A stretch of DNA of 64,000 nucleotides from Glaciihabitans sp. (GTDB lineage: Bacteria; Actinomycetota; Actinomycetes; Actinomycetales; Microbacteriaceae). The stretch is from the NCBI GenBank assembly GCA_025463785.1, contig JAODBD010000004.1, positions 165,622-229,621 of the forward strand. The letters are read 5' to 3'. Shown here piece after piece: positions 34,728 through 42,882 of this stretch (its first letter is position 1; every line of letters begins with the position of its first letter). The position numbers and the translations under genes were made by a program. The notes beneath the pieces are model-generated. The model ran no database searches. It worked only from the letters and a program-made list of their open reading frames with translations, and had not been told where the DNA came from.

Positions 34728-37249
34728 GCTGCTACCTCTGTCCGTCGGATCCTCGAGAACACCGCTGCTCCGATGAGGATGAGAATGGCCGGCGACCACT
34801 GCTGCCACGCCGAGCCGACCTGAAGGAACGCTGTCGCCGAACTCAGCTCTTGAAGGAGGAATGCGGCGAAGATAACTCCGATGAACGAGCCACGCCCACC
34901 GAATACGCTCGTGCCGCCCAGTACGGCAACGGTCACCGTAACCAGAGTGAAGGAGAGTCCGGTCGCGGAGTCGCCGATGCCGACGACGGAGGCCAGGACG
35001 AGTCCCGCGAGCACCGCGAGAATGCCCGACAGGATATAGCTGGAGTAGACGGACTGTTCAACGCCAACGCCGAGAGACCGCGCCTTCGCTTCCGATGACC
35101 CTGTCGCGCGGATTGAGATACCGCCACGCAACCAGCGAAGGAGCAATTCGAGTCCGACGCCGATGACCACGACGACGAGAAACACGTATGGCAGAGATCC
35201 GGTCCCCGCAATTTTGATCTGTGAGATAGGTCCGTCGATGGATCCGCCGGGCGTTGAGCGAAGCAGGAGCGCGACGCCCTGCATCACGATGCCCGTTACG
35301 AGCGTGGCGAGCACTGGCGGGAGTCCCCACTTTCGAGAGAGGAACGCGTTCGCGGCTCCAACAAGCGCACCGACGATCACGGTGAGCAGTACGCCGCCGA
35401 TGAGTACTCCCGGGGAGACGCTCGCGCCGCCGTAATAGGACGCCATCACCACTCCGATGCTGATCATCGGACCGACGGACAGATCGATTCCACCCGTCAA
35501 CAGCACAACCGTCTGCCCATATCCAGCGAGCGCGGTCACGCTCGTAAGGATGAGCAGGTTGAAGATGCTCAGCGGAGACAGGAAATGCGAGTTGTTGGCC
35601 TGTGTGACGATGCCAACCACGATCATGAGAGCGAGCATGACCACCGCCGGCAGGTTATCGCCGGCGAGAAAGCGCGCCATTCGCGTTCGTCCCCTGGCTT
35701 TCGCCTGTGACTGAACCTTGCGGTTAGTGATGGCCGTCACCGCTGTTTGCGTGATCGAGCGCTCGCTCAGTTCGTCGCCTTCGAGCACGCTCGCGACCTG
35801 GCCGCGAGAGAAAACCACGACGCGATCGCAGAGCCCGGCGAGCTCGGATGCGTCAGACGAGAGGACGACGACGCCTACCCCCTGGTCGACATAGTCCCGG
35901 AGCTGGCGATAGATCTCCGCGCGTGCGCCGACGTCGACGCCACGAGTGGGCTCATCGGCGAGGAGCACTCTGGGCTGGGAGGCAATCACACGCCCGAGCA
36001 GTACCTTCTGCTGGTTACCGCCCGAAAGTTTGGAGACCTCGGTGCGTGCAGACGGAGTCCGAACATCGAACTGTTTGATGATGTCCCTGGCAAGCTGTGA
36101 CTCTTTGGCGCGGGAGAGAATGCCACCATGCGAAATCCTGCCGAGCTGCAGCAGACTCGCGTTCTCTTCGACGGTTAGCGGAAGGAAGAGCCCCTCAGCG
36201 TGACGGTCTCCGGGAAGGTAGTAAATTCCGGCGCGTTGGGCCGCGGCGACCGATCCGGTCTTGACGGTTTTGCCTTGTACCTGCACAGTCCCGGTCGAAT
36301 TCTCTAGACCGCCGAGGGCTCGGATGAACTCGCTCTGGCCGTTCCCCTCCACTCCGGCAAGTCCGACAATCTGTCCGGCACCAACGCGAAGATCAACATC
36401 GGTAAATCGTTCACCGCTCAGACCGGCCACGGATACGACCGAGACGTCGGACGACGTTGACTGTTTGGGCGGGAAGGTGTGACTAAATGCTCGCCCGATC
36501 ATCAGCTCGACGATCTCGTTCTCAGTCAGGTCGCCACGCTTGAACGTGCCTCGGGACTTGCCGTCGCGAAGCACCGTGAAGGTATCCGAAATCATCAGCA
36601 CATCTGCGAGCCGATGCGAGATGTAAATAACGGCGGTGCCATGGGCCGTGCACTCACGAATCTTGTCGAACAGTCGATCGCTCTCGTCCTGGGTGAGTCC
36701 CTCGGTGGGCTCGTCGAAGAGAATGACGCGGGCGTCGAATGCCAGCGCCTTCGCGATCTCGAGCAGCTGGCGTTCAGCGGTACGCAGACTCGAAACGCGG
36801 GTATCCGGATGAAGCGAGAGCCCACTGTCGTCGAGAATTTCCGCGACCCACTGCTTGGAGCCAAGGTAGGACGTGCGGCGAGACTTCGGCGCCGCGAGCA
36901 CCAGGTTCTCGCGAACCGTCAGGTCTGCGATCGTCGAAGCGTGCTGATACACGACGCTCAGACCGAGAGCGGATGCCACGGTGGGGGTATGCGGTACGAG
37001 CGGCTGCCCGCCGATTTCCACGATGCCGCTGTCCGGCTCCACCACCGCGGCGGCGATGCCCATCAGCGTGCTCTTGCCCGCGCCGTTCTCACCAACGAGT
37101 GCGTGTACCTCACCCTGCCGAACAATCAGCGAGACGTCGTCAACGGCCCTGACGCCCGGGTAGGTTTTCACGATCCCGTCGAACCTGAGCGCGATTTCTC
37201 GTGTACTCGGGCTAGTGGCTTCTTTGCTCACTTCGGGTTCCCGATCCAT
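34724..37249 (-). CDS. Fused ABC ATPase-permease, ribose type (RbsA-RbsC fusion)
   Basis: An 841-residue single polypeptide. Residues about 20-265 are the first ATPase (Walker A GENGAGKST at 53-61; Walker B VILFDEP). Residues about 270-505 are the second ATPase with a degenerate Walker A (GVEGNGQSE), as in RbsA, but an intact signature LSGGNQQ at 408-414. Residues about 524-841 form a full RbsC-type permease with GGIDLSVGPMISIG. RbsA and RbsC are normally separate proteins. The ATG at 37249 is used because a GTG at 37270 lies inside the intergenic hairpin; a GTG at 37231 is another option. Confidence 0.9.
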   Translation of the reverse strand: MDREPEVSKEATSPSTREIALRFDGIVKTYPGVRAVDDVSLIVRQGEVHALVGENGAGKSTLMGIAAAVVEPDSGIVEIGGQPLVPHTPTVASALGLSVVYQHASTIADLTVRENLVLAAPKSRRTSYLGSKQWVAEILDDSGLSLHPDTRVSSLRTAERQLLEIAKALAFDARVILFDEPTEGLTQDESDRLFDKIRECTAHGTAVIYISHRLADVLMISDTFTVLRDGKSRGTFKRGDLTENEIVELMIGRAFSHTFPPKQSTSSDVSVVSVAGLSGERFTDVDLRVGAGQIVGLAGVEGNGQSEFIRALGGLENSTGTVQVQGKTVKTGSVAAAQRAGIYYLPGDRHAEGLFLPLTVEENASLLQLGRISHGGILSRAKESQLARDIIKQFDVRTPSARTEVSKLSGGNQQKVLLGRVIASQPRVLLADEPTRGVDVGARAEIYRQLRDYVDQGVGVVVLSSDASELAGLCDRVVVFSRGQVASVLEGDELSERSITQTAVTAITNRKVQSQAKARGRTRMARFLAGDNLPAVVMLALMIVVGIVTQANNSHFLSPLSIFNLLILTSVTALAGYGQTVVLLTGGIDLSVGPMISIGVVMASYYGGASVSPGVLIGGVLLTVIVGALVGAANAFLSRKWGLPPVLATLVTGIVMQGVALLLRSTPGGSIDGPISQIKIAGTGSLPYVFLVVVVIGVGLELLLRWLRGGISIRATGSSEAKARSLGVGVEQSVYSSYILSGILAVLAGLVLASVVGIGDSATGLSFTLVTVTVAVLGGTSVFGGRGSFIGVIFAAFLLQELSSATAFLQVGSAWQQWSPAILILIGAAVFSRIRRTEVAA

Positions 37250-37262
37250 TCTGTTTCTGAAT

Positions 37263-37290
37263 GTGGGCACGGCCCATAGGCCGTGCCCAC
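37263..37290 (-). terminator. Strong hairpin between binding-protein and ATPase genes
   Basis: GTGGGCACGGCC and GGCCGTGCCCAC form a perfect 12-bp stem with a 4-nt loop in the 55-nt gap after the binding-protein gene. Hairpins at this place usually protect or partly terminate the transcript so that the binding protein is made in excess over the membrane parts. No T-run follows. Confidence 0.75.
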
Positions 37291-37304
37291 ATTCGGATTA
37301 TTGC

Positions 37305-38501
37305 CTACTTGTTGGCGTTACCGAACTTCACGAGATCCGCCGGGGTGACGTTATTCGAGAAGAAGGTCGACGGAGACACGCTCGTGTCACACTTCGGCGG
37401 ATTGGATCCGGTCGAGTCCTCGTAGATTGGGAGGTTGTAGGTTGACGGGTCGTTCTCGGGCAGACCCTCGGCCGCTGCTACAGCCTTGCGGGCCGCAATG
37501 CGTCCGAGCCAGTTTCGCGCGGAGATCGTGGCCATCTGCAGCTCGGGGTGCTTTGCCTTCGAGGTCTGGTATGTGCAGGCCAGAAGGTTGGACTCCTCGG
37601 TTCCGATGATTGGGAACTTGCGACCCGAGCTCTCAAACGCTCGGAGGGCACCCACCGAAGACGAACTGTCATCGGTAATGACGCCGTCGATAGTCGGGTA
37701 CTTCGCGATGAGCGACGCCATGACGTTTTGCGCCTTCGCCTGGTCCCAGTCGGTTGCCGGGAAGCTCGTCTTTCCGGTCAGCAGGGTCATTCCTGGGTGG
37801 GCTGCGAGTGCCTTGACAATACCCTGCAAGGTACCGGTAGACACCGGGTTACCAGCTGGCCCACCGAGGTAGACGATGTTGCCCTTGCCACCCAGCTTGT
37901 CTGCCATCCAGTTGGCCCAGATCTCACCGGCGGACGGGGTGCTCCAGTCGACGTATGAGACGTAGTCCTTACCGGGCGTTCCGCCAGGGTTTGCTGCCCA
38001 CGGGACGACCTTCACGCCAGCCGCGGTTGCGGCCTTGATCGACGGAAGCTGCGACGCTCCAAAATCCGGGATGACCACAATCGCGTTGACACCCTGCGAG
38101 ACATCCGCGTTCGTGTTGGCGATCGCCTTAGTGAGATCGCCTTGCCCGGCGGACACGATCTGCGTCACGTTTGAGCATTTTGCGAGTTCGGAGCGGACCG
38201 TTGCGTATGAGGTCGCGGACCATCCGTTCAGACCAACACCGTCTTCGACACCGACGGTGATCTTCTTAGTGCCGCACCACTTCGTGTCCGTGGAAACGCC
38301 CGCGCTCTTGATGGCCGCGGCTGCCTGCGCGGAATCAGCGCCCGGTCCGATGTAGTTGAGCGCCGTCTTGCCGCCCGAATTGCCTGTGCCCTGAGTTGCG
38401 GCGGAAGCGCAGCCGGTAAGCGCGAAGGCGGTGACGGCAGCGACGGCAGCCGCTTTGGCCACCCATCCCGTCAGATGAGAGCGCCGCGTTGAAGGTGACA
38501 T
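37305..38501 (-). CDS. Ribose-type ABC transporter binding lipoprotein
   Basis: A 398-residue binding protein of the periplasmic-binding-protein-like (RbsB/BMP-like) fold. The signal peptide ends in ALTGC (Cys31). Mature features are ITVGVEDGVGLNGWSATSYA, VIPDFGASQLPSIKAATAAG and DGVITDDSSSSVGALRAFES. Four Cys in the mature part may form disulfides. It is the first gene of the operon running down to the Dabb gene and lies behind a promoter with a LacI-type palindrome. Its ligand is the key to the unknown pathway. Confidence 0.88.
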   Translation of the reverse strand: MSPSTRRSHLTGWVAKAAAVAAVTAFALTGCASAATQGTGNSGGKTALNYIGPGADSAQAAAAIKSAGVSTDTKWCGTKKITVGVEDGVGLNGWSATSYATVRSELAKCSNVTQIVSAGQGDLTKAIANTNADVSQGVNAIVVIPDFGASQLPSIKAATAAGVKVVPWAANPGGTPGKDYVSYVDWSTPSAGEIWANWMADKLGGKGNIVYLGGPAGNPVSTGTLQGIVKALAAHPGMTLLTGKTSFPATDWDQAKAQNVMASLIAKYPTIDGVITDDSSSSVGALRAFESSGRKFPIIGTEESNLLACTYQTSKAKHPELQMATISARNWLGRIAARKAVAAAEGLPENDPSTYNLPIYEDSTGSNPPKCDTSVSPSTFFSNNVTPADLVKFGNANK

Positions 38502-38597
38502 TTTTTACTCCTCGTCGTTGAAAAGTGAAGCGGGTTGTGCTGCAGGTGGTGCGTGGTTTGGTGCGTCCGAGTGCGGTTGGTAGTGGGGCTGCCGGAA

Positions 38598-38645
38598 ATG
38601 CAATCGATTGCATCAGATGCTAGTTCATTCAGCACTTCTTGGCAA
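38598..38645 (-). promoter_or_regulatory. Promoter and LacI operator of the binding-protein operon
   Basis: On the minus strand TTGCCA (38640-38645) and TAGCAT (38617-38622) are 17 nt apart. Directly downstream is the perfect 16-bp palindrome ATGCAATCGATTGCAT (38598-38613), with the central CG typical of LacI-family operators. The operator covers the expected transcription start. It is about 97 nt upstream of the binding-protein start codon. Confidence 0.88.
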
Positions 38646-38783
38646 CAGAAATCTCCTGCTGACCGAAACGCGTCATCACCGGTTTACCGATCTCGCCGGT
38701 GCCTATTCCCACTGTCAATCGGCGCTGGAAGACCAGCATCAGTCGCCAGACAGCTGAATTCCAGCACAAAGGATCCGTCCACC

Positions 38784-38948
38784 ATGGCCTTGGATCGCGT
38801 CGCCGACGCTGTGAACGTGCTTGTCACCGTGACCGAATTGAAGCCCAAACGCGACCATTTCGTTATCAAGTCCAGGGGCACCCGCCGCCCCAGCGCGTCG
38901 GTTCGGTCGGGCCCGGCGCCAGGGCTGGATTCAATGAGTCAGCGCTGA
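38784..38948 (+). CDS. Short hypothetical ORF in gene-poor gap
   Basis: A 54-codon frame starting MALDRVADAVNVLVTVTELK with AAAGGA about 10 nt upstream. I recognise no family, and the second half is low complexity. It could be the preserved 5' end of a lost gene. The rest of 38646-39475 shows no convincing coding region, so this 830-nt stretch between the two palindromes is probably degraded DNA. Confidence 0.25.
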   Translation: MALDRVADAVNVLVTVTELKPKRDHFVIKSRGTRRPSASVRSGPAPGLDSMSQR

Positions 38949-39475
38949 ACGCGACGCACTCACGGTTTGATGCCGGATGGACGAGTGGATGATGTCGAGC
39001 TGGGTCCGTCCCACAGCCGACTCATTCGTGAATGAAGTTGGGCGAGTCGGGGATCCAGTGTTCACCCGATTCGCGGTGAAGGATTCGGCGTCTCTCAGGC
39101 CTCGTGAGCGGTCCTTCGACGGATGCGGCGGCGGCGAGGCGGGACCCCGCGCATCCACTCGATCTCGTGGGAGTTCAGGATTGGTTGCTCGGAGTGCGCG
39201 GTGATTGTCCCCAGGGTCGCAACTCATCCGGGAACGCCAGAACGCCATTGCCAGACCGCACCGCACTGTGACGACAAGGCAGCCTCGCGGCGTCCCGCGA
39301 GCCGAAGCCCCCCGTCTGATGCGGCCGGGGCGCCGAGTTCATCGTTCGGCGGAGTCTGCGTCGTGCCGGCTTCCGTGTTCTCGAAGCGTGAAGCTCGCGA
39401 GCAACCGCCGGGGAGGAGCGCAAGTCCCGGGCCCAGTGCGCCGATCCGGGTCTGCCGGAGGCCACGTCAAGATTT

Positions 39476-39491
39476 ATGCAATCGATTGTTT
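39476..39491. promoter_or_regulatory. LacI-type operator upstream of lacI-family gene
   Basis: ATGCAATCGATTGTTT matches the perfect palindrome at 38598 and 42772 in 13 of 16 positions, with the left half and centre intact. It lies 76 nt before the regulator's start, overlapping a likely promoter (GTCAAG, then TTTTAA 17 nt later). This suggests weaker autoregulation. Confidence 0.75.
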
Positions 39492-39566
39492 TAAGGTGAT
39501 CCTGACGGATCATCCGCCAAGCGCAGAGTGCTAACAGCGCGAGACGATCGAGACTATGGTTCTCTC

Positions 39567-40628
39567 ATGGTTGGCATACCCACTCTCGACGATGTCGCAC
39601 GCGCTGCGCAGGTACATCCCGGCACGGCATCGAGAGCTCTCAACGAGGAGACACGTTCGAAAGTATCTCCGGCTACCGTGGGCCGAGTGCTCGCCGCCGC
39701 CGACCGATTGGGGTACACCCCGAACGCGGTCGCGAGGGGACTTCGCCGCCAAAGGTCGATGACCGTGGGGGTTCTCATCCCCGACCTGACGAACGCAATA
39801 TTTCCTCCGATCGTGCGCGGGATCGAGGAATCGCTGTCACCGAGAGGGTTCACCGCATTCGTCGCGAATACCGACAACGATGATTACCGCGAACGCCGAG
39901 CATTCGAGGCGTTTCGCGCCCGACAGGTCGACGGGTTCATCTTCGCCAACGCCCGTCGCGATCACGGGCTGATCCAGGAGGCCTTCAACCTGGGCATCCC
40001 CTCGGTGCTTGCGAACCGGCGCACGGATAAGTCGCTGTTCCCGTGGGTAGCGGGCGATGACGACGACGGCGTTGAGCAGATCGTCAAACATCTGGTCGAA
40101 CTGGGGCACACTCACGTCGCGCACATCGCTGGGCCGCAGAACAACTCGGCCGGCTTCGCGAGGGCGGAGTCCTTCCGACACTTCGTCAAACAACACGGCC
40201 TACGGGAGCTCGACTGCCCGGTCGTCATCGCCGACGCCTTCGACACCGAATCGGGAGGAAGTGCGACGAAGCAGATTCTTCATCACTTCCCTGCAGTCAC
40301 CGCTATCTTCGCGGGAAACGACATGATCGCGGTCGGCGTGCTCGGCGCGTTGCGCGAGGCCGGCGTGCACTGCCCGGTTGATATGTCGGTTGTTGGTTTC
40401 AACGACATGCCTCTCGCGAAAGATCTTGCCCCGAGCCTGACGACCGTCGCCGTCTCGGGACAGCAACTCGGTGCGATGGCGGCAACCCTCCTCCTCGACG
40501 AGATCGCCGGCGTGGATCGGGAACGCACCGTGCTTCTCCCAGTCGAGCTCGTGGTCCGCGAATCCACTGCTCCCCCGCGCGTAGGGGCGCTCTCGCTCGC
40601 CAGGCAAGCAAGCGCCGCCCGCGAATAA
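39567..40628 (+). CDS. LacI-family transcriptional regulator
   Basis: A 353-residue LacI/GalR-type regulator. The N-terminal headpiece reads TLDDVARAAQVHPGTASRAL with the hinge RLGYTPNAVARGLR, then a periplasmic-binding-protein-like core (VGVLIPDLTNAIFPPIVRGI). The ATG at 39567 gives the standard N-terminus. The adjacent 16-bp palindromes at 38598, 39476 and 42772 are its probable operators. The effector is probably the imported substrate or a breakdown product. Confidence 0.93.
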   Translation: MVGIPTLDDVARAAQVHPGTASRALNEETRSKVSPATVGRVLAAADRLGYTPNAVARGLRRQRSMTVGVLIPDLTNAIFPPIVRGIEESLSPRGFTAFVANTDNDDYRERRAFEAFRARQVDGFIFANARRDHGLIQEAFNLGIPSVLANRRTDKSLFPWVAGDDDDGVEQIVKHLVELGHTHVAHIAGPQNNSAGFARAESFRHFVKQHGLRELDCPVVIADAFDTESGGSATKQILHHFPAVTAIFAGNDMIAVGVLGALREAGVHCPVDMSVVGFNDMPLAKDLAPSLTTVAVSGQQLGAMAATLLLDEIAGVDRERTVLLPVELVVRESTAPPRVGALSLARQASAARE

Positions 40629-40672
40629 TCAGGACCCCTGACGCGGCGCTCGCAGTCGCAACCGCGAATTGG

Positions 40673-41578
40673 CTAGGCGTCGGGTGGTGAAGTCCCAGGC
40701 AGTTGCTGCATCCTGGTGACCTCCGCGATGGCCGACCAATCGAGCTCAGCAAGCGCGGGGTTGGCAAGAGTGGCATCGAAGATACGCCGAAGAGCTGGGG
40801 TCGACGGCAGAAAGATTCCAAACTCGGCCGCCGCCTGCTCCGCGAGTCCGAGATCTTTCGCGCCCAGCGCGACGGGAAATGCGGGTCGGTAATCCTGCTC
40901 GGCGATGAGCCTGCCGTAACCCTTGTGGGCCGATCCGCTGAACGCAGCGTCCGTCAGAATCTCGACGAAAGTCGTGGAGTCGACCCCTGCCGCTTCAATC
41001 AGTGTGATGGATTCGGCGAGCGCTTGAATGGCATGGATGAGGTTGAGGTTGACCGCGATCTTGACGACGTTGGCGTCGCGCGCACTCGATCCGACAACCC
41101 AGATCCGCTTGCCCATAGCCTCGAGGTAGGGACGGGCTCGATCGACCTGGTTGGAGTCTCCTGAGGCGACTATGTTCAGTTGCCCCGACGCCGCTATCGC
41201 CGGTCGACCCAGCACGGGTGCTGCGATGTACCCCACACCGGCGTTTGCATGCGCGGCGGCGAGCAGGTCAGCCGTCCGCAGACTGACGGTCGCCATGTTG
41301 ACGTGAAGCACGCCAGGCGCCGCAACTGCGAGCAACTCTGGGTTGAACACCGAGCTGACTGCCTGATCGTTGGCCAACATCGAAAATACAATCTCTGCGG
41401 ACATCACATCCTGCGGACCGCTCGCTCGAATCGCCCCATCGGCCACAAGCTCGTCCATTGGTGCGGATCCGCGGTTCCAGACCTTCACCTCGTATCCGCC
41501 AGTCGCGCCGGCAAAGACCAGTCGGCGGGCCATTGCTGTGCCCATTGTTCCCAGCCCGATGAAGCCCACGGTCGTCAT
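40673..41578 (-). CDS. 3-hydroxyisobutyrate-dehydrogenase-like NAD(P) oxidoreductase
   Basis: A 301-residue beta-hydroxyacid dehydrogenase. The Rossmann motif is VGFIGLGTMGTAMARRL, the substrate loop is altered (the usual GxxGG-type DAPVSGG is AAPVLGRPA) and the catalytic Lys is in NVVKIAVNLNL. Members oxidise 3-hydroxyisobutyrate, tartronate semialdehyde, sugar acids and similar substrates. The ATG at 41578 has GAGG upstream. It lies 86 nt downstream of an MDR dehydrogenase that has a LacI operator. Confidence 0.87.
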   Translation of the reverse strand: MTTVGFIGLGTMGTAMARRLVFAGATGGYEVKVWNRGSAPMDELVADGAIRASGPQDVMSAEIVFSMLANDQAVSSVFNPELLAVAAPGVLHVNMATVSLRTADLLAAAHANAGVGYIAAPVLGRPAIAASGQLNIVASGDSNQVDRARPYLEAMGKRIWVVGSSARDANVVKIAVNLNLIHAIQALAESITLIEAAGVDSTTFVEILTDAAFSGSAHKGYGRLIAEQDYRPAFPVALGAKDLGLAEQAAAEFGIFLPSTPALRRIFDATLANPALAELDWSAIAEVTRMQQLPGTSPPDA

Positions 41579-41664
41579 CGTCTGCGCCTCGAAGGGCTTC
41601 TCCACGATCCCGGTCTCGGGCTTATCGTTGCGATGGGCATCTGGTACTCCTGTCGAGCGGATAT

Positions 41665-42750
41665 TCAGAGGGATGGATCGATGAGCACTTTGCCATCGAG
41701 GGATCCCGACGCGAGGCGTTCCAGCGTCGCCGCGACGTCGTCGAGCGAGACGACCGAGTCGAATACAAGCTCAGCCGGAAGGCGATCCCCAAGAAGGGCA
41801 AGTGCCTCGGGCATGTCGGCGGCACACACGTGAGCGTTGGTCGACATCATCGTGATTTCGCGAACGATGAGGTCGTGCACATCGACTTCCGGAGGACGTT
41901 TGGGCAGACCCACCGCGAGAACCGTGCCGCCAGATCGCGTGAGCGCAATTGCCATGGTTAGCTGCCCGGGCGCCCCACTCGCCTCGATAGTCACATCGGC
42001 TCCGCGCGCTCCGATCGCGTTTCGAACTTCGCTCGCCAGCGCATCCGAAGGTTCAATGGTGCGCGTTGCACCGATCTCCATCGCGCGCGGCAGCTTCGGT
42101 CCGGCGAAGTCGACCACCGTCACGTCGAGATCGCTGTGCAAATGCAGGAGACCCATCAGGATGAGCGAGCCAATAACGCCCGCCCCGATAATGACCACGC
42201 GATCACCGTCCTTCACGCGAGCCTGTCGCGCAGCATGAAGTCCGACCGCAAGCGGCTGAGCGAGTCCGGCCCGGTCGAGCGGGATGCCCGCAGGGATCCG
42301 GACTAGCACCTGGGTCGGCGACGCAACGTACTCCGCCAGGCCGCCGTTGGTGTTCAGCCCGAGCGTGTAGTAGTTCTCGCAGATGTTCGTTCTGCCCTCG
42401 AGACAGCGCGGGCAGTGCCCACAGGATACGCCGGCACCGGAGGCCACCAGGTCGCCCGTCGCTAGCCCGCTTTCGGGTGGAGCAGTCACAATTTCACCGA
42501 TGAACTCGTGCCCAGGGATCATCGGCCCCTGGTGACCAGAGACGCGATGCTGTTTATCCACAGCAAACATAATGGGACCTGCAGACCACTCGGATGCGTC
42601 GGTGCCGCATACGCCGCAGCGAAGCACCCGGACGAGGGCCTCACCACTCTTAGGGGTGGGAATCGGCACCCGTTCCACCCGCACGTCGTGGGCTCCGTAA
42701 TACACTGCGGCCTTCATTGTCCGTACGGTCGCGATGGTCTCGTTCGTCAC
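41665..42750 (-). CDS. Zinc-dependent MDR alcohol/polyol dehydrogenase
   Basis: A 361-residue medium-chain dehydrogenase of the sorbitol/threonine dehydrogenase type. It has catalytic-zinc residues CGVCGTD and GHEFIGE, the structural zinc cluster CGHCPRCLEGRTNIC, and the NAD motif VIIGAGVIGSL. The GTG at 42750 follows AAGGA by 10 nt; the ATG at 42717 (MKAAVYYG), the usual MDR start, is an alternative. It is directly behind a LacI-type operator, so it belongs to the same regulon as the ribose-type transporter. Confidence 0.88.
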   Translation of the reverse strand: MTNETIATVRTMKAAVYYGAHDVRVERVPIPTPKSGEALVRVLRCGVCGTDASEWSAGPIMFAVDKQHRVSGHQGPMIPGHEFIGEIVTAPPESGLATGDLVASGAGVSCGHCPRCLEGRTNICENYYTLGLNTNGGLAEYVASPTQVLVRIPAGIPLDRAGLAQPLAVGLHAARQARVKDGDRVVIIGAGVIGSLILMGLLHLHSDLDVTVVDFAGPKLPRAMEIGATRTIEPSDALASEVRNAIGARGADVTIEASGAPGQLTMAIALTRSGGTVLAVGLPKRPPEVDVHDLIVREITMMSTNAHVCAADMPEALALLGDRLPAELVFDSVVSLDDVAATLERLASGSLDGKVLIDPSL

Positions 42751-42771
42751 GTCGTGGGGGTCCTTGCCTCT

Positions 42772-42818
42772 ATGCAATCGATTGCATCATCATCCGTCTT
42801 CTGTGCTGGGTCTGTCAA
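42772..42818 (-). promoter_or_regulatory. Promoter and LacI operator of MDR dehydrogenase operon
   Basis: On the minus strand TTGACA (42813-42818) is followed after 18 nt by GATGAT (42789-42794) and then the perfect palindrome ATGCAATCGATTGCAT (42772-42787). The order and spacing are the same as in the promoter at 38598-38645. Confidence 0.88.
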
Positions 42819-42882
42819 GCTGAATCGCACACTGTTCAGTTTCACTCACTTATTTGGGACAGTGGGAATAGCCGTACACACG

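Noticed and set aside
38784..38948. Confident protein-coding gene in the gap before lacI
   Set aside because: A plausible binding site exists, but the 54-codon product matches nothing I recognise and degenerates; kept only at low confidence.
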